Assembly: GCF_011378715.1 (NCBI RefSeq)
Contig: NZ_WTKU01000001.1
Span: 1-64,000 of the forward strand
Source: Psychromonas sp. SA13A
Lineage (GTDB): Bacteria > Pseudomonadota > Gammaproteobacteria > Enterobacterales > Psychromonadaceae
DNA: 64,000 bases
Direction of reading: 5' to 3'
A program made the position numbers and the translations under genes. Shown piece by piece: positions 45,461 through 54,964 of the stretch. How positions within the stretch are numbered: position 1 is the stretch's first letter; each line of letters begins with the position of its first letter. The notes beneath the pieces are model-generated. The model was not told the origin of the DNA and made no database searches. It worked only from the letters and a program-made list of their open reading frames with translations.

Positions 45461-46132
45461 ATGTCAGTAACACAATTAGATAGGATCACCATCGAACCTT
45501 CATCAAAAGCAACATGCTGTGTAATTTGGTTACATGGATTAGGCGATTCTGGCGCTGGTTTTTCACCGATAGTTCCGGTCTTACGATTACCACAGGATCA
45601 TCAAATTCGCTTTGTTTTCCCACATGCACCGGAACAAGCAGTGACCATTAATCAAGGTGCAGTAATGCGCTCATGGTATGACATTAAAAGCATGGAGTTA
45701 CATAACCGAGCAAATTTAGCCGATGTACTTGATTCAGAAAAGATCATTCAAGGGTTAATACAAGAGCAACTTGATAGCGGAATTGCCAGTGACAAAATAG
45801 TATTGGCTGGTTTTAGCCAAGGTGGAGTGATGAGCTTATTTACTGGATTAAGATATACGCAAAAACTAGCGGGTATTTTAGCGATGTCATGCTACTTACC
45901 TAATGGTGATCAATTACCTGCATCTTTAGCCCTTGAAAATCAGCAAACACCGATTTTACATCAACACGGTGAGCAAGATGACGTGGTGCCTTTTAGCGCA
46001 GGTAAAATGGCTAATCAATTATTAGTTAATGCCGGATATCAAGTACAGTGGTATTCATATCCGATGCCGCATACGGTAGTCGCTGAGCAGTTGAGAGATA
46101 TTTCAGCATGGCTACAAAAGGTACTGAAGTAA
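45461..46132 (+). CDS. Carboxylesterase / acyl-protein thioesterase-like hydrolase
   Basis: 223-residue alpha/beta hydrolase of the phospholipase/carboxylesterase family. VIWLHGLGDSGAGF is the oxyanion region, VLAGFSQGGVMSLF holds the nucleophile Ser, and the Asp and His are in GEQDDVVPF and PMPHTVVAEQL. FVFPHAPEQAVTINQG and MRSWYDI are typical. The physiological substrate is unknown. AAAAAGGA precedes the ATG. It is 87 bases after the Lrp-type gene and could share its transcript. Confidence 0.9.
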   Translation: MSVTQLDRITIEPSSKATCCVIWLHGLGDSGAGFSPIVPVLRLPQDHQIRFVFPHAPEQAVTINQGAVMRSWYDIKSMELHNRANLADVLDSEKIIQGLIQEQLDSGIASDKIVLAGFSQGGVMSLFTGLRYTQKLAGILAMSCYLPNGDQLPASLALENQQTPILHQHGEQDDVVPFSAGKMANQLLVNAGYQVQWYSYPMPHTVVAEQLRDISAWLQKVLK

Positions 46133-46191
46133 GGTTTACTTTGGAGTACTTTGTATTTGTAAATTATAAAATTTAATAAGGAATTATTCTT

Positions 46192-46986
46192 TTGTCCGTT
46201 AAGTTATATGAAGGTCAATTTAAATATAAATACATGGAGTATAGCGATGGTGCTAAATTCCTTATCAAAGATGCAACAATGAAATTTACTCACCCAAATG
46301 AATTCAATGATCCATTTGATTGCTTACCTTCATATTCACTAGAAAAACTAGACAACATTGATAAGAGGATTTTAAAGAAAGCAGCAGATGAGCTTGGCTA
46401 TAACGCATCAGAAAGGATCCTAAATAAAAAAAAGATGATTGCTAATATTAAACGATCAGTTCTCGAAGGAAAGTGGCAGAATTCAATTAAAGATGATATC
46501 GGAATTTGTTCATTAACAACTAAGCCATGTAATTTACTCATGTGGGCACACTATGCAAATAATCATAAAGGGATAGTTGTAGAATTTAAAAATGAAATAC
46601 CTAACAATAGTAACGACTCAGAAAAATATTTATCATCTTTTTATGTTGAGTATCATAAAATTAAGCCAGTTATGGAATTGTATGAAACGAATGTTGAACA
46701 TGACCTATTAATTAAAGGACTAGATTGGCAATATGAAGATGAAATTAGATGCTTAGATATGCATAGAAAAGCAGGGATACATCCCTACCGTAGAGATTTA
46801 CTGGAATCAATAATACTTGGAGTTAAATTTGACGAACAAAAAATTAGTGAAATAAAATCTATAGTAGACGCAGTAAATAAAAAATATGCTTTAAATATAA
46901 AAGTATATAAAGCAGAAATTGTTAAAAATACATTTAAAATTTATATCCCTGAACATCCAATATATAAAGATAAACAATGGGAGTAA
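46192..46986 (+). CDS. DUF2971 domain protein
   Basis: 264 residues. The DUF2971 pattern is clear: MKFTHPNEFNDPFDCLPSY, GICSLTTKPCNLLMWAHYANNHKGIVVEF and the later WQYEDEIRCLD and ILGVKFDEQ. The function of the family is unknown; members are scattered and often seem horizontally acquired, some near defence genes. The start is TTG with AAGGA nine bases before. The gene is Lys/Asn/Ile-rich with strongly A/T third positions compared with the esterase next door, and it is followed by 440 bases without a clear gene, which fits an accessory insertion. Confidence 0.8.
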   Translation: MSVKLYEGQFKYKYMEYSDGAKFLIKDATMKFTHPNEFNDPFDCLPSYSLEKLDNIDKRILKKAADELGYNASERILNKKKMIANIKRSVLEGKWQNSIKDDIGICSLTTKPCNLLMWAHYANNHKGIVVEFKNEIPNNSNDSEKYLSSFYVEYHKIKPVMELYETNVEHDLLIKGLDWQYEDEIRCLDMHRKAGIHPYRRDLLESIILGVKFDEQKISEIKSIVDAVNKKYALNIKVYKAEIVKNTFKIYIPEHPIYKDKQWE

Positions 46987-47284
46987 TAATTTTTCTACGA
47001 AATAAAACTAGCCTCCCTCGTCAAAACATAACGGTGTTTAATAGCTCCTTTTTCGCCCTGTCAGCGAATTTACTTTCTTAATCAGAAGAGGACCTATCCC
47101 TACAGAAATCAAATGAGCGGGCACCAGATTGTTTTTTGATCCGAACAATGTACAGCTTTTTAACACATCGACTATTCCTGACCATTACTTCCAAATTCTT
47201 AAAATAGATTAAAGACAATTAAATCAATAGCAAACAACATTTTTATACTAATTTTTAGGCATATTATGCTATGGTAAATTCTTC
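46987..47284. other. Intergenic block with possible repeat or gene remnant
   Basis: About 300 bases. The part at 47007-47160 is less AT-rich than its flanks and has long frames interrupted by stops on the minus strand (for example one ending LTGRKRSY), which suggests an interspersed element or decayed gene. No complete ORF is present. The rest is AT-rich and probably carries the promoter of the 47425 gene. Confidence 0.4.
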
Positions 47285-47424
47285 CCATTGAGCACTTCTG
47301 TAAGTTGTACCAACTTGTAATAGAGTTAATGGTGATGTGCGCTCAATGGAGTGATTAAGGGGGAATTATGTTAATACAATTTCTAAAAGGTTCTCTGTTC
47401 TAGGTATTTCCTAGGAGAGAGAAA
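47285..47424 (+). promoter_or_regulatory. Structured leader of the 47425 gene (candidate RNA regulator)
   Basis: Three nested or successive structures are visible. CCATTGAGC (47285) pairs with GCTCAATGG (47341). Inside it AAGTTG-TAC-CAACTT is a perfect hairpin (47303-47317). Downstream, TTCTCT..CTAGG (47391-47405) pairs with CCTAG..AGAGAA (47410-47423), burying the ribosome site GGAGAGAG of the 74-residue gene. A leader peptide with a strong ribosome site (47368-47403) ends inside this last hairpin. The layout suggests translation-controlled or ligand-controlled access to the gene start. I could not match it to a known riboswitch. Confidence 0.65.
47368..47403 (+). CDS. Candidate 11-residue leader peptide
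   Basis: ATG at 47368 is preceded by AAGGGGG (47357-47363) at suitable spacing, stronger than many ribosome sites in the window. The frame encodes MLIQFLKGSLF and stops (TAG, 47401) in the loop side of the hairpin that hides the next gene's ribosome site. A ribosome translating or stalling here would open or close that hairpin. Coding is inferred from signal placement only. Confidence 0.5.
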   Translation: MLIQFLKGSLF

Positions 47425-47649
47425 ATGAAAAAAGAAAATAAATTAATTTCAGCGTACGGTGTAAATGAAGCTGGCTTAGCAGCAATGCCTCGTAAAATTT
47501 CAGGCACTTTTATTTCCAGAATCTGTGTTGGTGAAGAGATGGGATGTAATCATTGTTTTCCACATGGCATAGAAACCAGTAATGACTACTGGTCAAAACA
47601 GCAAAGAAATTGGAAAAAAAATCGTAAAACACAATGGAAAAATGCTTAA
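47425..47649 (+). CDS. Small cysteine-containing basic protein of unknown function
   Basis: 74 residues, not recognised. The N-terminal half (KLISAYGVNEAGLAAMPRKI) is followed by a metal-site-like cluster: Cys34, Cys41, His43, Cys44 and His47 in ICVGEEMGCNHCFPHG. The C-terminus is strongly basic and Trp-containing (KQQRNWKKNRKTQWKN), suggesting RNA or nucleic-acid contact. The ribosome site GGAGAGAG sits in a hairpin with a leader peptide upstream. A terminator follows at 47695, so the gene forms its own unit. The elaborate leader argues that it is a real, regulated gene. Confidence 0.75.
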   Translation: MKKENKLISAYGVNEAGLAAMPRKISGTFISRICVGEEMGCNHCFPHGIETSNDYWSKQQRNWKKNRKTQWKNA

Positions 47650-47694
47650 GCTAATAAACTAGAATTGAAGTTAATTAACCAATGCTGACAACAT

Positions 47695-47733
47695 AAAGCG
47701 TGTATTAGGAGACTGGTACGCGCTTTATTTTTT
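47695..47733 (+). terminator. Intrinsic terminator after the 47425 gene
   Basis: AAAGCGTGTA and TACGCGCTTT pair over 10 bp (one G-T) around TTAGGAGACTGG, followed by ATTTTTTATT. It abuts the convergent LysR gene stop. Confidence 0.85.
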
Positions 47734-48598
47734 ATTGTAAATGCTTGGCAAGATGATCGATTAACAAACGGATCTTAGGTGACATATAACGATTCTGTGG
47801 GTAGACCGCCCAAATGCCCTCTGCGGGTTCTCTGAACTGATCCAAAATAGTCATTAACTGGCCTGATTCTATATATGTTTGCACGTAATAATCCGGTAAC
47901 TGCACAATACCAATATTTTTTAATGCAGCATCCACCAGCGATAAGCCACTATTGCAGCGTAAATTTCCCTTTACCCTCACCGCTTTTTCTTTACCTTGTT
48001 CAATGAAGCGCCAATAGTCTCGCGTGCCCAATAAACAATTGTGATGTTTTAACTCCGATAACGAGTGAGGTTGGCCGTGTGTTTGTAAATAATCTTCCGT
48101 GGCACACACATAATTAAAACGTTGACTCAATCGTTTGGCGATTAAGGTTGAGTCTTGTAATTGCCCTAAACGAATAGCAATATCAAAGCCGCCATCAATT
48201 AAATCAACACGGTGGTTAGTCAACTCGGTAGTCACTTCAATTTCGTTATGTAATGCTACAAAGTCATTCACTAATGGCAATATTTTTTGCTCTCCATAGG
48301 TAACTGGCACCGTTAGCTTTATTTTCCCCTGGGGGCTACTTTGCAGATTGGTTATCGCTTGTTCTGCGGTATCAAGACTATCTAATAGATGACGACAATG
48401 CTGATAAAATAGCTGTGCTTCCTGTGTTAGTGACACTTTACGTGTGGTACGGTAGAACAGTTTTACCTTTAAACGTTTTTCCAGCGCACTGATTTGACGG
48501 CTTACTTGTGCGGTTGATATATTGAGGTTTTTAGCGGCTAATGAAAAACTCTGGGTTTCAGCTACCGCTACAAATTCATTAATACCTTGCCACTTCAT
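47732..48598 (-). CDS. LysR-family regulator divergent from frmA
   Basis: About 288 residues. The N-terminal LysR helix-turn-helix is KWQGINEFVAVAETQSFSLAA, STAQVSRQISALEKRLK and RTTRKVSLTQEA; the effector domain has VTVPVTYGEQKILPLVNDF and NHRVDLIDGGFDIAIRLG. I prefer the ATG at 48598, with TAGGTGG upstream, over a GTG three codons earlier. It is divergent from the glutathione-dependent formaldehyde genes by about 107 bases, so it is likely their regulator, taking the place that FrmR holds in E. coli. Confidence 0.9.
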   Translation of the reverse strand: MKWQGINEFVAVAETQSFSLAAKNLNISTAQVSRQISALEKRLKVKLFYRTTRKVSLTQEAQLFYQHCRHLLDSLDTAEQAITNLQSSPQGKIKLTVPVTYGEQKILPLVNDFVALHNEIEVTTELTNHRVDLIDGGFDIAIRLGQLQDSTLIAKRLSQRFNYVCATEDYLQTHGQPHSLSELKHHNCLLGTRDYWRFIEQGKEKAVRVKGNLRCNSGLSLVDAALKNIGIVQLPDYYVQTYIESGQLMTILDQFREPAEGIWAVYPQNRYMSPKIRLLIDHLAKHLQ

Positions 48599-48636
48599 TG
48601 TTACCACCTAGTAAAAGTAATTTTCATTTTAGGTAG

Positions 48637-49905
<1,269 letters not shown>

Positions 49906-49967
49906 CCTCATTGATAGACCAAGCAGGATCTCTGTTTGGTCTACTTCATTTAAAAACGAGCAATATT

Positions 49968-50816
49968 ATGATCCTTGAAAATATCAGCAGTAATAAACTA
50001 TTTGAAGGTTGGCATAAACAATATACTCACTCATCAAACATACTTAACTGTGAAATGCGTTTTGCCATCTATTTACCGCCGCAAGCAAGCAGTAATAATC
50101 CAGTACCAGTCATGTATTGGTTGTCAGGTTTAACCTGTAGCGACGAAAACTTTATGCAAAAAGCAGGCGCACAAAAGTTAGCAGCAGAGTTAGGTATTGC
50201 GATTGTTGCACCGGATACCAGCCCACGTGGTGATAATGTAGCCGACGATAAAGATAAAGCTTACGACCTTGGTTTAGGTGCAGGTTTTTATTTGAATGCG
50301 ACACAAGCACCATGGAATAAGCATTATCAAATGTACGATTATATCGTTAATGAGCTGCCAGCTTTAATAGAGGCTAACTTCCCAGTCACCAAACAACGTG
50401 TGATCAGCGGTCACTCTATGGGTGGTCATGGCGCATTAACCATTGGTTTACGTAATCCTGAGTTATACCAATCAATCAGTGCATTTAGTCCAATCTGTAA
50501 CCCTATTAATTGCCCATGGGGAGAAAAAGCATTTAGCGCTTATTTAGGTGATAATGTTGAAGAGTGGAAAACCTATGACAGTTGTGAATTATTAGCACAG
50601 CAAGAAAAACATCAACCTATTTTAATTGACCAAGGTAGCAACGATTCGTTTTTACAAGAACAGCTAAAACCAGAAAATTTAGCCGCGATTGCTAACACTC
50701 AATTAAACCAGTTCCAACTCAATATGCGTGAAGGTTACGACCACAGTTATTACTTCATCAGCAGTTATATTGATTCACACCTACAGTTCCATGCTAAAAA
50801 CTTAGGCTTGCTGTAA
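49968..50816 (+). CDS. fghA: S-formylglutathione hydrolase
   Basis: Hydrolyses S-formylglutathione to formate and glutathione, completing formaldehyde detoxification with FrmA. An esterase-D fold: YWLSGLTCSDENFMQKAGAQ, APDTSPRGDNVADD, catalytic Ser in ISGHSMGGHGALT, Asp in IDQGSNDSFL and His in GYDHSYYFI. The start MILENISSNKLFEGW matches the family, so I use the ATG at 49968; the open frame runs further upstream but in non-conserved sequence. About 282 residues, the usual length. Confidence 0.95.
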   Translation: MILENISSNKLFEGWHKQYTHSSNILNCEMRFAIYLPPQASSNNPVPVMYWLSGLTCSDENFMQKAGAQKLAAELGIAIVAPDTSPRGDNVADDKDKAYDLGLGAGFYLNATQAPWNKHYQMYDYIVNELPALIEANFPVTKQRVISGHSMGGHGALTIGLRNPELYQSISAFSPICNPINCPWGEKAFSAYLGDNVEEWKTYDSCELLAQQEKHQPILIDQGSNDSFLQEQLKPENLAAIANTQLNQFQLNMREGYDHSYYFISSYIDSHLQFHAKNLGLL

Positions 50817-50833
50817 AAGGTTAGGCCAATTGT

Positions 50834-50862
50834 CGAGAACTAATCAATAATGTTAGTTCTCG
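50834..50862 (+). terminator. Hairpin after fghA
   Basis: CGAGAACTAA and TTAGTTCTCG form a 10-bp perfect stem with a 9-base loop, 18 bases past the fghA stop; no T-run. Confidence 0.6.
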
Positions 50863-51069
50863 CATATCCCTCCATATTGAAAGACATTAGCTGAATCTTA
50901 ACATTTGAATGACACGAGTTAAGCCAAGCAATAAAAAACCTAGATTCTGATAATAAAGGCATAACTCCCTCATTTATCAACGATTTATTTTGCCATGTAC
51001 TCCCCCGTTTAGTTTCTTACCGCTTTAAAACCCAAACATCGTTAATTTATTTTCAAATACAAATGAAAG

Positions 51070-51111
51070 TTTACTTAGCCTGCTAACTAAGTATAATACT
51101 TAGCTTGCTAA
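51070..51111 (+). promoter_or_regulatory. Promoter with twin operator palindromes for the efflux operon
   Basis: TTTACT (51070-51075), 16-base spacer, TATAAT (51092-51097) form a promoter. Two identical-type palindromes, TTAGCCTGCTAA (51075-51086) and TTAGCTTGCTAA (51100-51111), flank the -10 with centres 25 bp apart. This is the classic pattern for a MarR/SlyA-type repressor controlling its own operon. Confidence 0.75.
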
Positions 51112-51135
51112 CTATATTTTATATGGATGAGAAAT

Positions 51136-51606
51136 ATGCGACAAGAATTAGAGCGATTAAAGGAACTATCACTTGCTGAACATCTCGCCCGCTTGCATAG
51201 GTTATGGCGTAATGTTGCAGATATTGAGCTTGCACCATTGGGGTTAACCTATCCACGTTGGACCGCCCTTTGGAAATTATTGCGGTTAGGTGACAAAGTG
51301 AGCCAAAAAGTATTAGCCAATGCTTTAGAAATCGAACTACCTTCGTTAATGCGTACCTTGGGGCAATTAGAACAACAAGGATTGATTGAGCGACACAGCT
51401 GCGATAAAGATAAGCGAGCTAGAATTGTGGTACTAACGCCCGCAGGAAAAGAGATTTTAAAAAAAATAGAAGCACGGATCATTGAAGTCCGCATGGATTT
51501 GCTTGAAGGAATAAGCCCAACTGAACTTAATGAGTTCGAACGTATTATGAGTTTAATTACTGTTAACGCCAACGAAAAACTGGCGAATATCACTTCAACC
51601 GATTGA
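51136..51606 (+). CDS. SlyA/MarR-family transcriptional regulator
   Basis: About 156 residues with a MarR winged helix similar to SlyA: HLARLHRLWRNVADIELAPLGLTYPRW, VSQKVLANALEIELPSLMRTLGQLEQQGLI, and the wing CDKDKRARIVVLTPAG. An alternative ATG lies at 51127; GGATGAG suits 51136. Palindromes flanking its promoter predict autorepression. The stop overlaps the next gene (TGATG), so it is co-transcribed with the HlyD-type gene and probably also the DUF2955 gene. Confidence 0.88.
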   Translation: MRQELERLKELSLAEHLARLHRLWRNVADIELAPLGLTYPRWTALWKLLRLGDKVSQKVLANALEIELPSLMRTLGQLEQQGLIERHSCDKDKRARIVVLTPAGKEILKKIEARIIEVRMDLLEGISPTELNEFERIMSLITVNANEKLANITSTD

Positions 51607-52676
51607 TGAGAACTAAGATGACACCAGATCAACAATTTGCCCGTTTAGTAAAAATCGCTATTCTTGGATTTATGATGATTTTTAGCTATTTTTTACTGGC
51701 CGATAATATTATCCCTTTAACACCCCAAGCAATGGCAACACGAGTCGTGACTAAAGTAACACCGCAAATTAGCGGTAAAGTTAACATCATTGCAGTCACC
51801 AACAATCAAACAGTAACAAAGGGAGATTTACTTTTCCAAATCGACCCTACGCCTTATCAATTGGCGCTCGCGCAATCTCAATTAGCCCTAGAGCAAGCCA
51901 AGCAAGATAATGCAGAGTTAGATGCGTCACTCGCGGCAGCTAAAGCGGATGTGTATGCAAGTAAAAGCAATGCGCAGCAGAAACGTAGTGAAGCGAAACG
52001 TCTTGATGCATTATTTGTTTCTCATGGTGTTTCACGACAACAAAAAGATCAAGTAGATAGTGATGCAGACGCTGCTGAAGCTAACCTTTTAGCGGCTAAT
52101 GCCCGCTTACAAAAACTTAAAATTAGTCGTGGCAGTTATGGTGATAAAAATCTCAAATTACGACAGGCCCAAAACCGTTTAGCACAAGCTAAGTTGGACC
52201 TTTCTTACACTCAAATCCATGCGGATCAAGATGGTATTGTCACCAACCTGCAATTAGAGGTGGGAAGCTTTGCGACAATCGGCCAACCGTTACTCGCTTT
52301 GGTCTCTGAAAGAGTAGATATTATCGCCGACTTTAGAGAGAAGAGTTTACGGGGTGTAAATATTAACTCAGCTGCATTAGTTACCTTTGATGGTGACCCA
52401 GGCCATCTATATTCAGCGACCGTAAGCGGTATCGATGCTGGAGTGAGTGCGGGTCAATTCGATGCTAATGGCCGATTAGCAACTCCACAACAGTCCACGC
52501 GTTGGGTACGAGATGCACAACGTTTAAGGTTGCATTTATCTTTAGACCAGCCGCTAGCGAACCGGCTCCCTGCAGGAGCTAGAGCGACGGTACAGCTATT
52601 ATCTGATAATAGTCTTCTCGCTTTATTCGCCAAAGCACAGATTAAAATAATCGGGCTGTTGCATTATATCTACTAG
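51606..52676 (+). CDS. HlyD/EmrA-type membrane fusion protein
   Basis: About 356 residues. A single N-terminal membrane helix (IAILGFMMIFSYFLLADNI) anchors a periplasmic adaptor. The biotinyl-lipoyl halves are VTPQISGKVNIIAVTNNQTVTKGDLLFQIDPTPY and TQIHADQDGIVTNLQLEVGSF, separated by an Ala/Gln/Lys-rich coiled-coil hairpin. It most resembles EmrA/AaeA partners of aromatic-compound exporters. The start overlaps the regulator's stop; an ATG at 51618 is also possible. It works with the DUF2955 membrane protein downstream. Confidence 0.9.
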   Translation: MRTKMTPDQQFARLVKIAILGFMMIFSYFLLADNIIPLTPQAMATRVVTKVTPQISGKVNIIAVTNNQTVTKGDLLFQIDPTPYQLALAQSQLALEQAKQDNAELDASLAAAKADVYASKSNAQQKRSEAKRLDALFVSHGVSRQQKDQVDSDADAAEANLLAANARLQKLKISRGSYGDKNLKLRQAQNRLAQAKLDLSYTQIHADQDGIVTNLQLEVGSFATIGQPLLALVSERVDIIADFREKSLRGVNINSAALVTFDGDPGHLYSATVSGIDAGVSAGQFDANGRLATPQQSTRWVRDAQRLRLHLSLDQPLANRLPAGARATVQLLSDNSLLALFAKAQIKIIGLLHYIY

Positions 52677-52846
52677 TGATAAAACAAAGTCCTTCTGATT
52701 TTGCATTCATGGCTAAGTTCATTTCTAGATTCATTTCTATGTTCATGAGCTTAACCATGGTTCGGTTTATTATCGCATGGGGTTCAAAAGAACTTTCACT
52801 GCAGGCCGACACAGACAAAAAAGTACAATAAAGGTATCGCATTATC

Positions 52847-53875
52847 ATGCAAACACGTAAAAACCCATTAACCAGCAATGACCTACGCCAGTGTTTACGG
52901 GTTGCAACAGGCGCAACCCTAGGTTTTGCACTGTGTAAAATATTTGATTGGCAGTATGGAATTTTCTATACCGTTACCCCAATGATCTTACTTGGTTTAG
53001 TCCCCGTTATGTCTGCTCATGCTATGCGCCAACTTATCGCTTCATCGGTGATGGCTATTATTGAGGTCGGATTAATCGGTAGTTTATTAATGGGCTCGCC
53101 TGGAATGATGGTACTGGTTGTGTTTTTATTATTTATTTATCGATTTGCACTCATGTCTCGAGGCGCTTTATTTCTGTTTGGAGCTAATGGTGTATTAATG
53201 CTCAGCATTATGTTGCACTTTGCCAGTTACCCAAATACCAACTTAAATGAACTGCTATTTAATAATTTTTGGGCAACGGTTCTGTCTGTGATCATTGCCT
53301 ATGTCATGATGGCCATTATACCCGATACAGAACCTAGAACAGCTCATAAACCAGGGCCCAAAGCGACACACAGGATGCGTCACGAAGCTTTGTTAGGCGC
53401 AACCATTGCCACTATTTCATTCCTTATTTTTCAGACATTTAACTTACAAGATTCAATGTCAGCTCAAGCCAGTACAATCTTGATCCTATTCCCAATGCAT
53501 TGGAATGGTGTGATTGGTTATGCTCGTAAACGGGCGGTAGGAACAATCATTGGTGTCACCTTTGGAATGAGTGTACAAATCTTGCTTTATGACTGGTCCA
53601 GCCAATTGTTATTAGTCGTTCCCATTTTCTGGATTGGTCTGATGTTATTTAGTCAATTTCATGTTCGAGAAGGAGGAGGTTCAAGTATTGGTTTTGGTGC
53701 TATGACCACCTTAGGCATTCTTTTCGGACAATATTTAAGTCCTGATAATGATTTAATATTTAGTGCTTTTTATCGTATCAGTAGCATTGCAGTGGCAATT
53801 ATTATCACCCTATTCCTTTGCTATTCGTTACATAGATTATTAAATCGCTTTGAAGCCACTCGTTTTGGATATTAA
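52847..53875 (+). CDS. DUF2955/FUSC-type inner-membrane efflux protein
   Basis: 342 residues with about nine or ten transmembrane helices in two repeats (LRVATGATLGFALCKIFDWQYGIFYTV; a second cluster begins HEALLGATIATISFLIF). Family DUF2955 is related to the aromatic-acid exporter (AaeB/FUSC) group. The PGPKATHRMR cytosolic loop separates the halves. It pairs with the preceding fusion protein to form an exporter, perhaps using TolC; substrate unknown. 170 bases with short TTCATTTCTA repeats separate the two genes. Confidence 0.85.
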   Translation: MQTRKNPLTSNDLRQCLRVATGATLGFALCKIFDWQYGIFYTVTPMILLGLVPVMSAHAMRQLIASSVMAIIEVGLIGSLLMGSPGMMVLVVFLLFIYRFALMSRGALFLFGANGVLMLSIMLHFASYPNTNLNELLFNNFWATVLSVIIAYVMMAIIPDTEPRTAHKPGPKATHRMRHEALLGATIATISFLIFQTFNLQDSMSAQASTILILFPMHWNGVIGYARKRAVGTIIGVTFGMSVQILLYDWSSQLLLVVPIFWIGLMLFSQFHVREGGGSSIGFGAMTTLGILFGQYLSPDNDLIFSAFYRISSIAVAIIITLFLCYSLHRLLNRFEATRFGY

Positions 53876-53980
53876 TAACTGAAATTTTTTATTGATATTC
53901 GAGGTCTTTTGCATATTCAGTGAACTTTAGTTGAGCCAATAACGTATTGACTCAGATATGAACATGACAAGGTTTTTCAG

Positions 53981-54964
53981 ATGGTTAAAGAAGTTCCCCT
54001 GCGTTTAGGTGAAAAGGTGATGCCTAAAGCGCCAAAAATTTTACTAAGTAATGGTGACTACTGTGTGCCCCAACACTACTTAACCTATCACCATACTCTG
54101 CAAAGTGTCGAAGCACTCATTTGTGATATTGAGTATGATCCGAGATATGTTGTGTTTGCAGCTCAGGAACTATCGGGTATTTATATACAAGTAGGCGTTG
54201 TAGGTCACGATAACTACCATAAAAAATCAACTCAAAAAGAAAGCCAGCTTAAGTTATTATTTGGTCGAAAATGGCGTGTAGAGCCAGAACTGCCTACCTC
54301 TGAAATTATTCAAAGTGTTTTTTTAGCGATAAAAAAATCACGCGAACATGAAGTGAGAGAGCTATTCAAATTAACACTTAACGATAGTACAACCACGCCT
54401 TTTAACACTCATATTGATCTTCCTTTAATGGCAGAGTTTTACGATAAAGATCAATGTATAAGTGAGCCTATAGCGACAACAAGTACAGAACAAAAAATCA
54501 ACCAAGTACTGAATAAAATAAATTATGACAATAGCCAACTGAGCTTGTTAGAAGCGCAACAACGACCTAATGGTTTATGGCTAGTCGATATAAAAGTTCA
54601 ACAAACGGAACGCAGCACTTTGCCAGAGATGGACAATGCGACACTTTATTTAATGGTAGATGAACTGTCTTTAAATGCATTGAGCCGCGCTTTAATGCAG
54701 GAGTTTATTCGCCTAAGTGATTTACATGTAGATAAACATTTTAGTTATCAAGGCTTTCATCGTTTTGACCCTGATATTGATATTGCAGATATTGCCGACT
54801 TGTCTCAACAAAGTCGTAAACATGAACTAGCAGCGCATTTTGCAAGCGAGTTTTCTAAGAGCAATAAAGAAATCGATTTAATGCGAATTCCTACTGTGAA
54901 AGAAGGTGTTTTAGCGCAAAAACATAAACAGATTATTGAACAGTTTAAATTACAAATGCAATAA
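53981..54964 (+). CDS. Cytosolic protein of unknown function
   Basis: 327 residues, not recognised. There is no signal peptide or membrane helix. The N-terminal part has HYLTYHHTLQSVEALICDIEYD and VVFAAQELSGIYIQVGVVGHDNY-like segments; the C-terminus is helical and rich in Lys/Gln (EGVLAQKHKQIIEQFKLQMQ). I cannot assign motifs with confidence. It follows the efflux genes by 105 bases and ends at a strong hairpin (54997-55029). Confidence 0.75.
   Translation: MVKEVPLRLGEKVMPKAPKILLSNGDYCVPQHYLTYHHTLQSVEALICDIEYDPRYVVFAAQELSGIYIQVGVVGHDNYHKKSTQKESQLKLLFGRKWRVEPELPTSEIIQSVFLAIKKSREHEVRELFKLTLNDSTTTPFNTHIDLPLMAEFYDKDQCISEPIATTSTEQKINQVLNKINYDNSQLSLLEAQQRPNGLWLVDIKVQQTERSTLPEMDNATLYLMVDELSLNALSRALMQEFIRLSDLHVDKHFSYQGFHRFDPDIDIADIADLSQQSRKHELAAHFASEFSKSNKEIDLMRIPTVKEGVLAQKHKQIIEQFKLQMQ

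Larger units (their letters stand above)
50817..51126. other. Intergenic region fghA to SlyA-type regulator
   Basis: 310 bases: a hairpin at 50834-50862 after fghA, then AT-rich DNA, then a promoter with two operator-like palindromes at 51070-51111. Confidence 0.7.
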
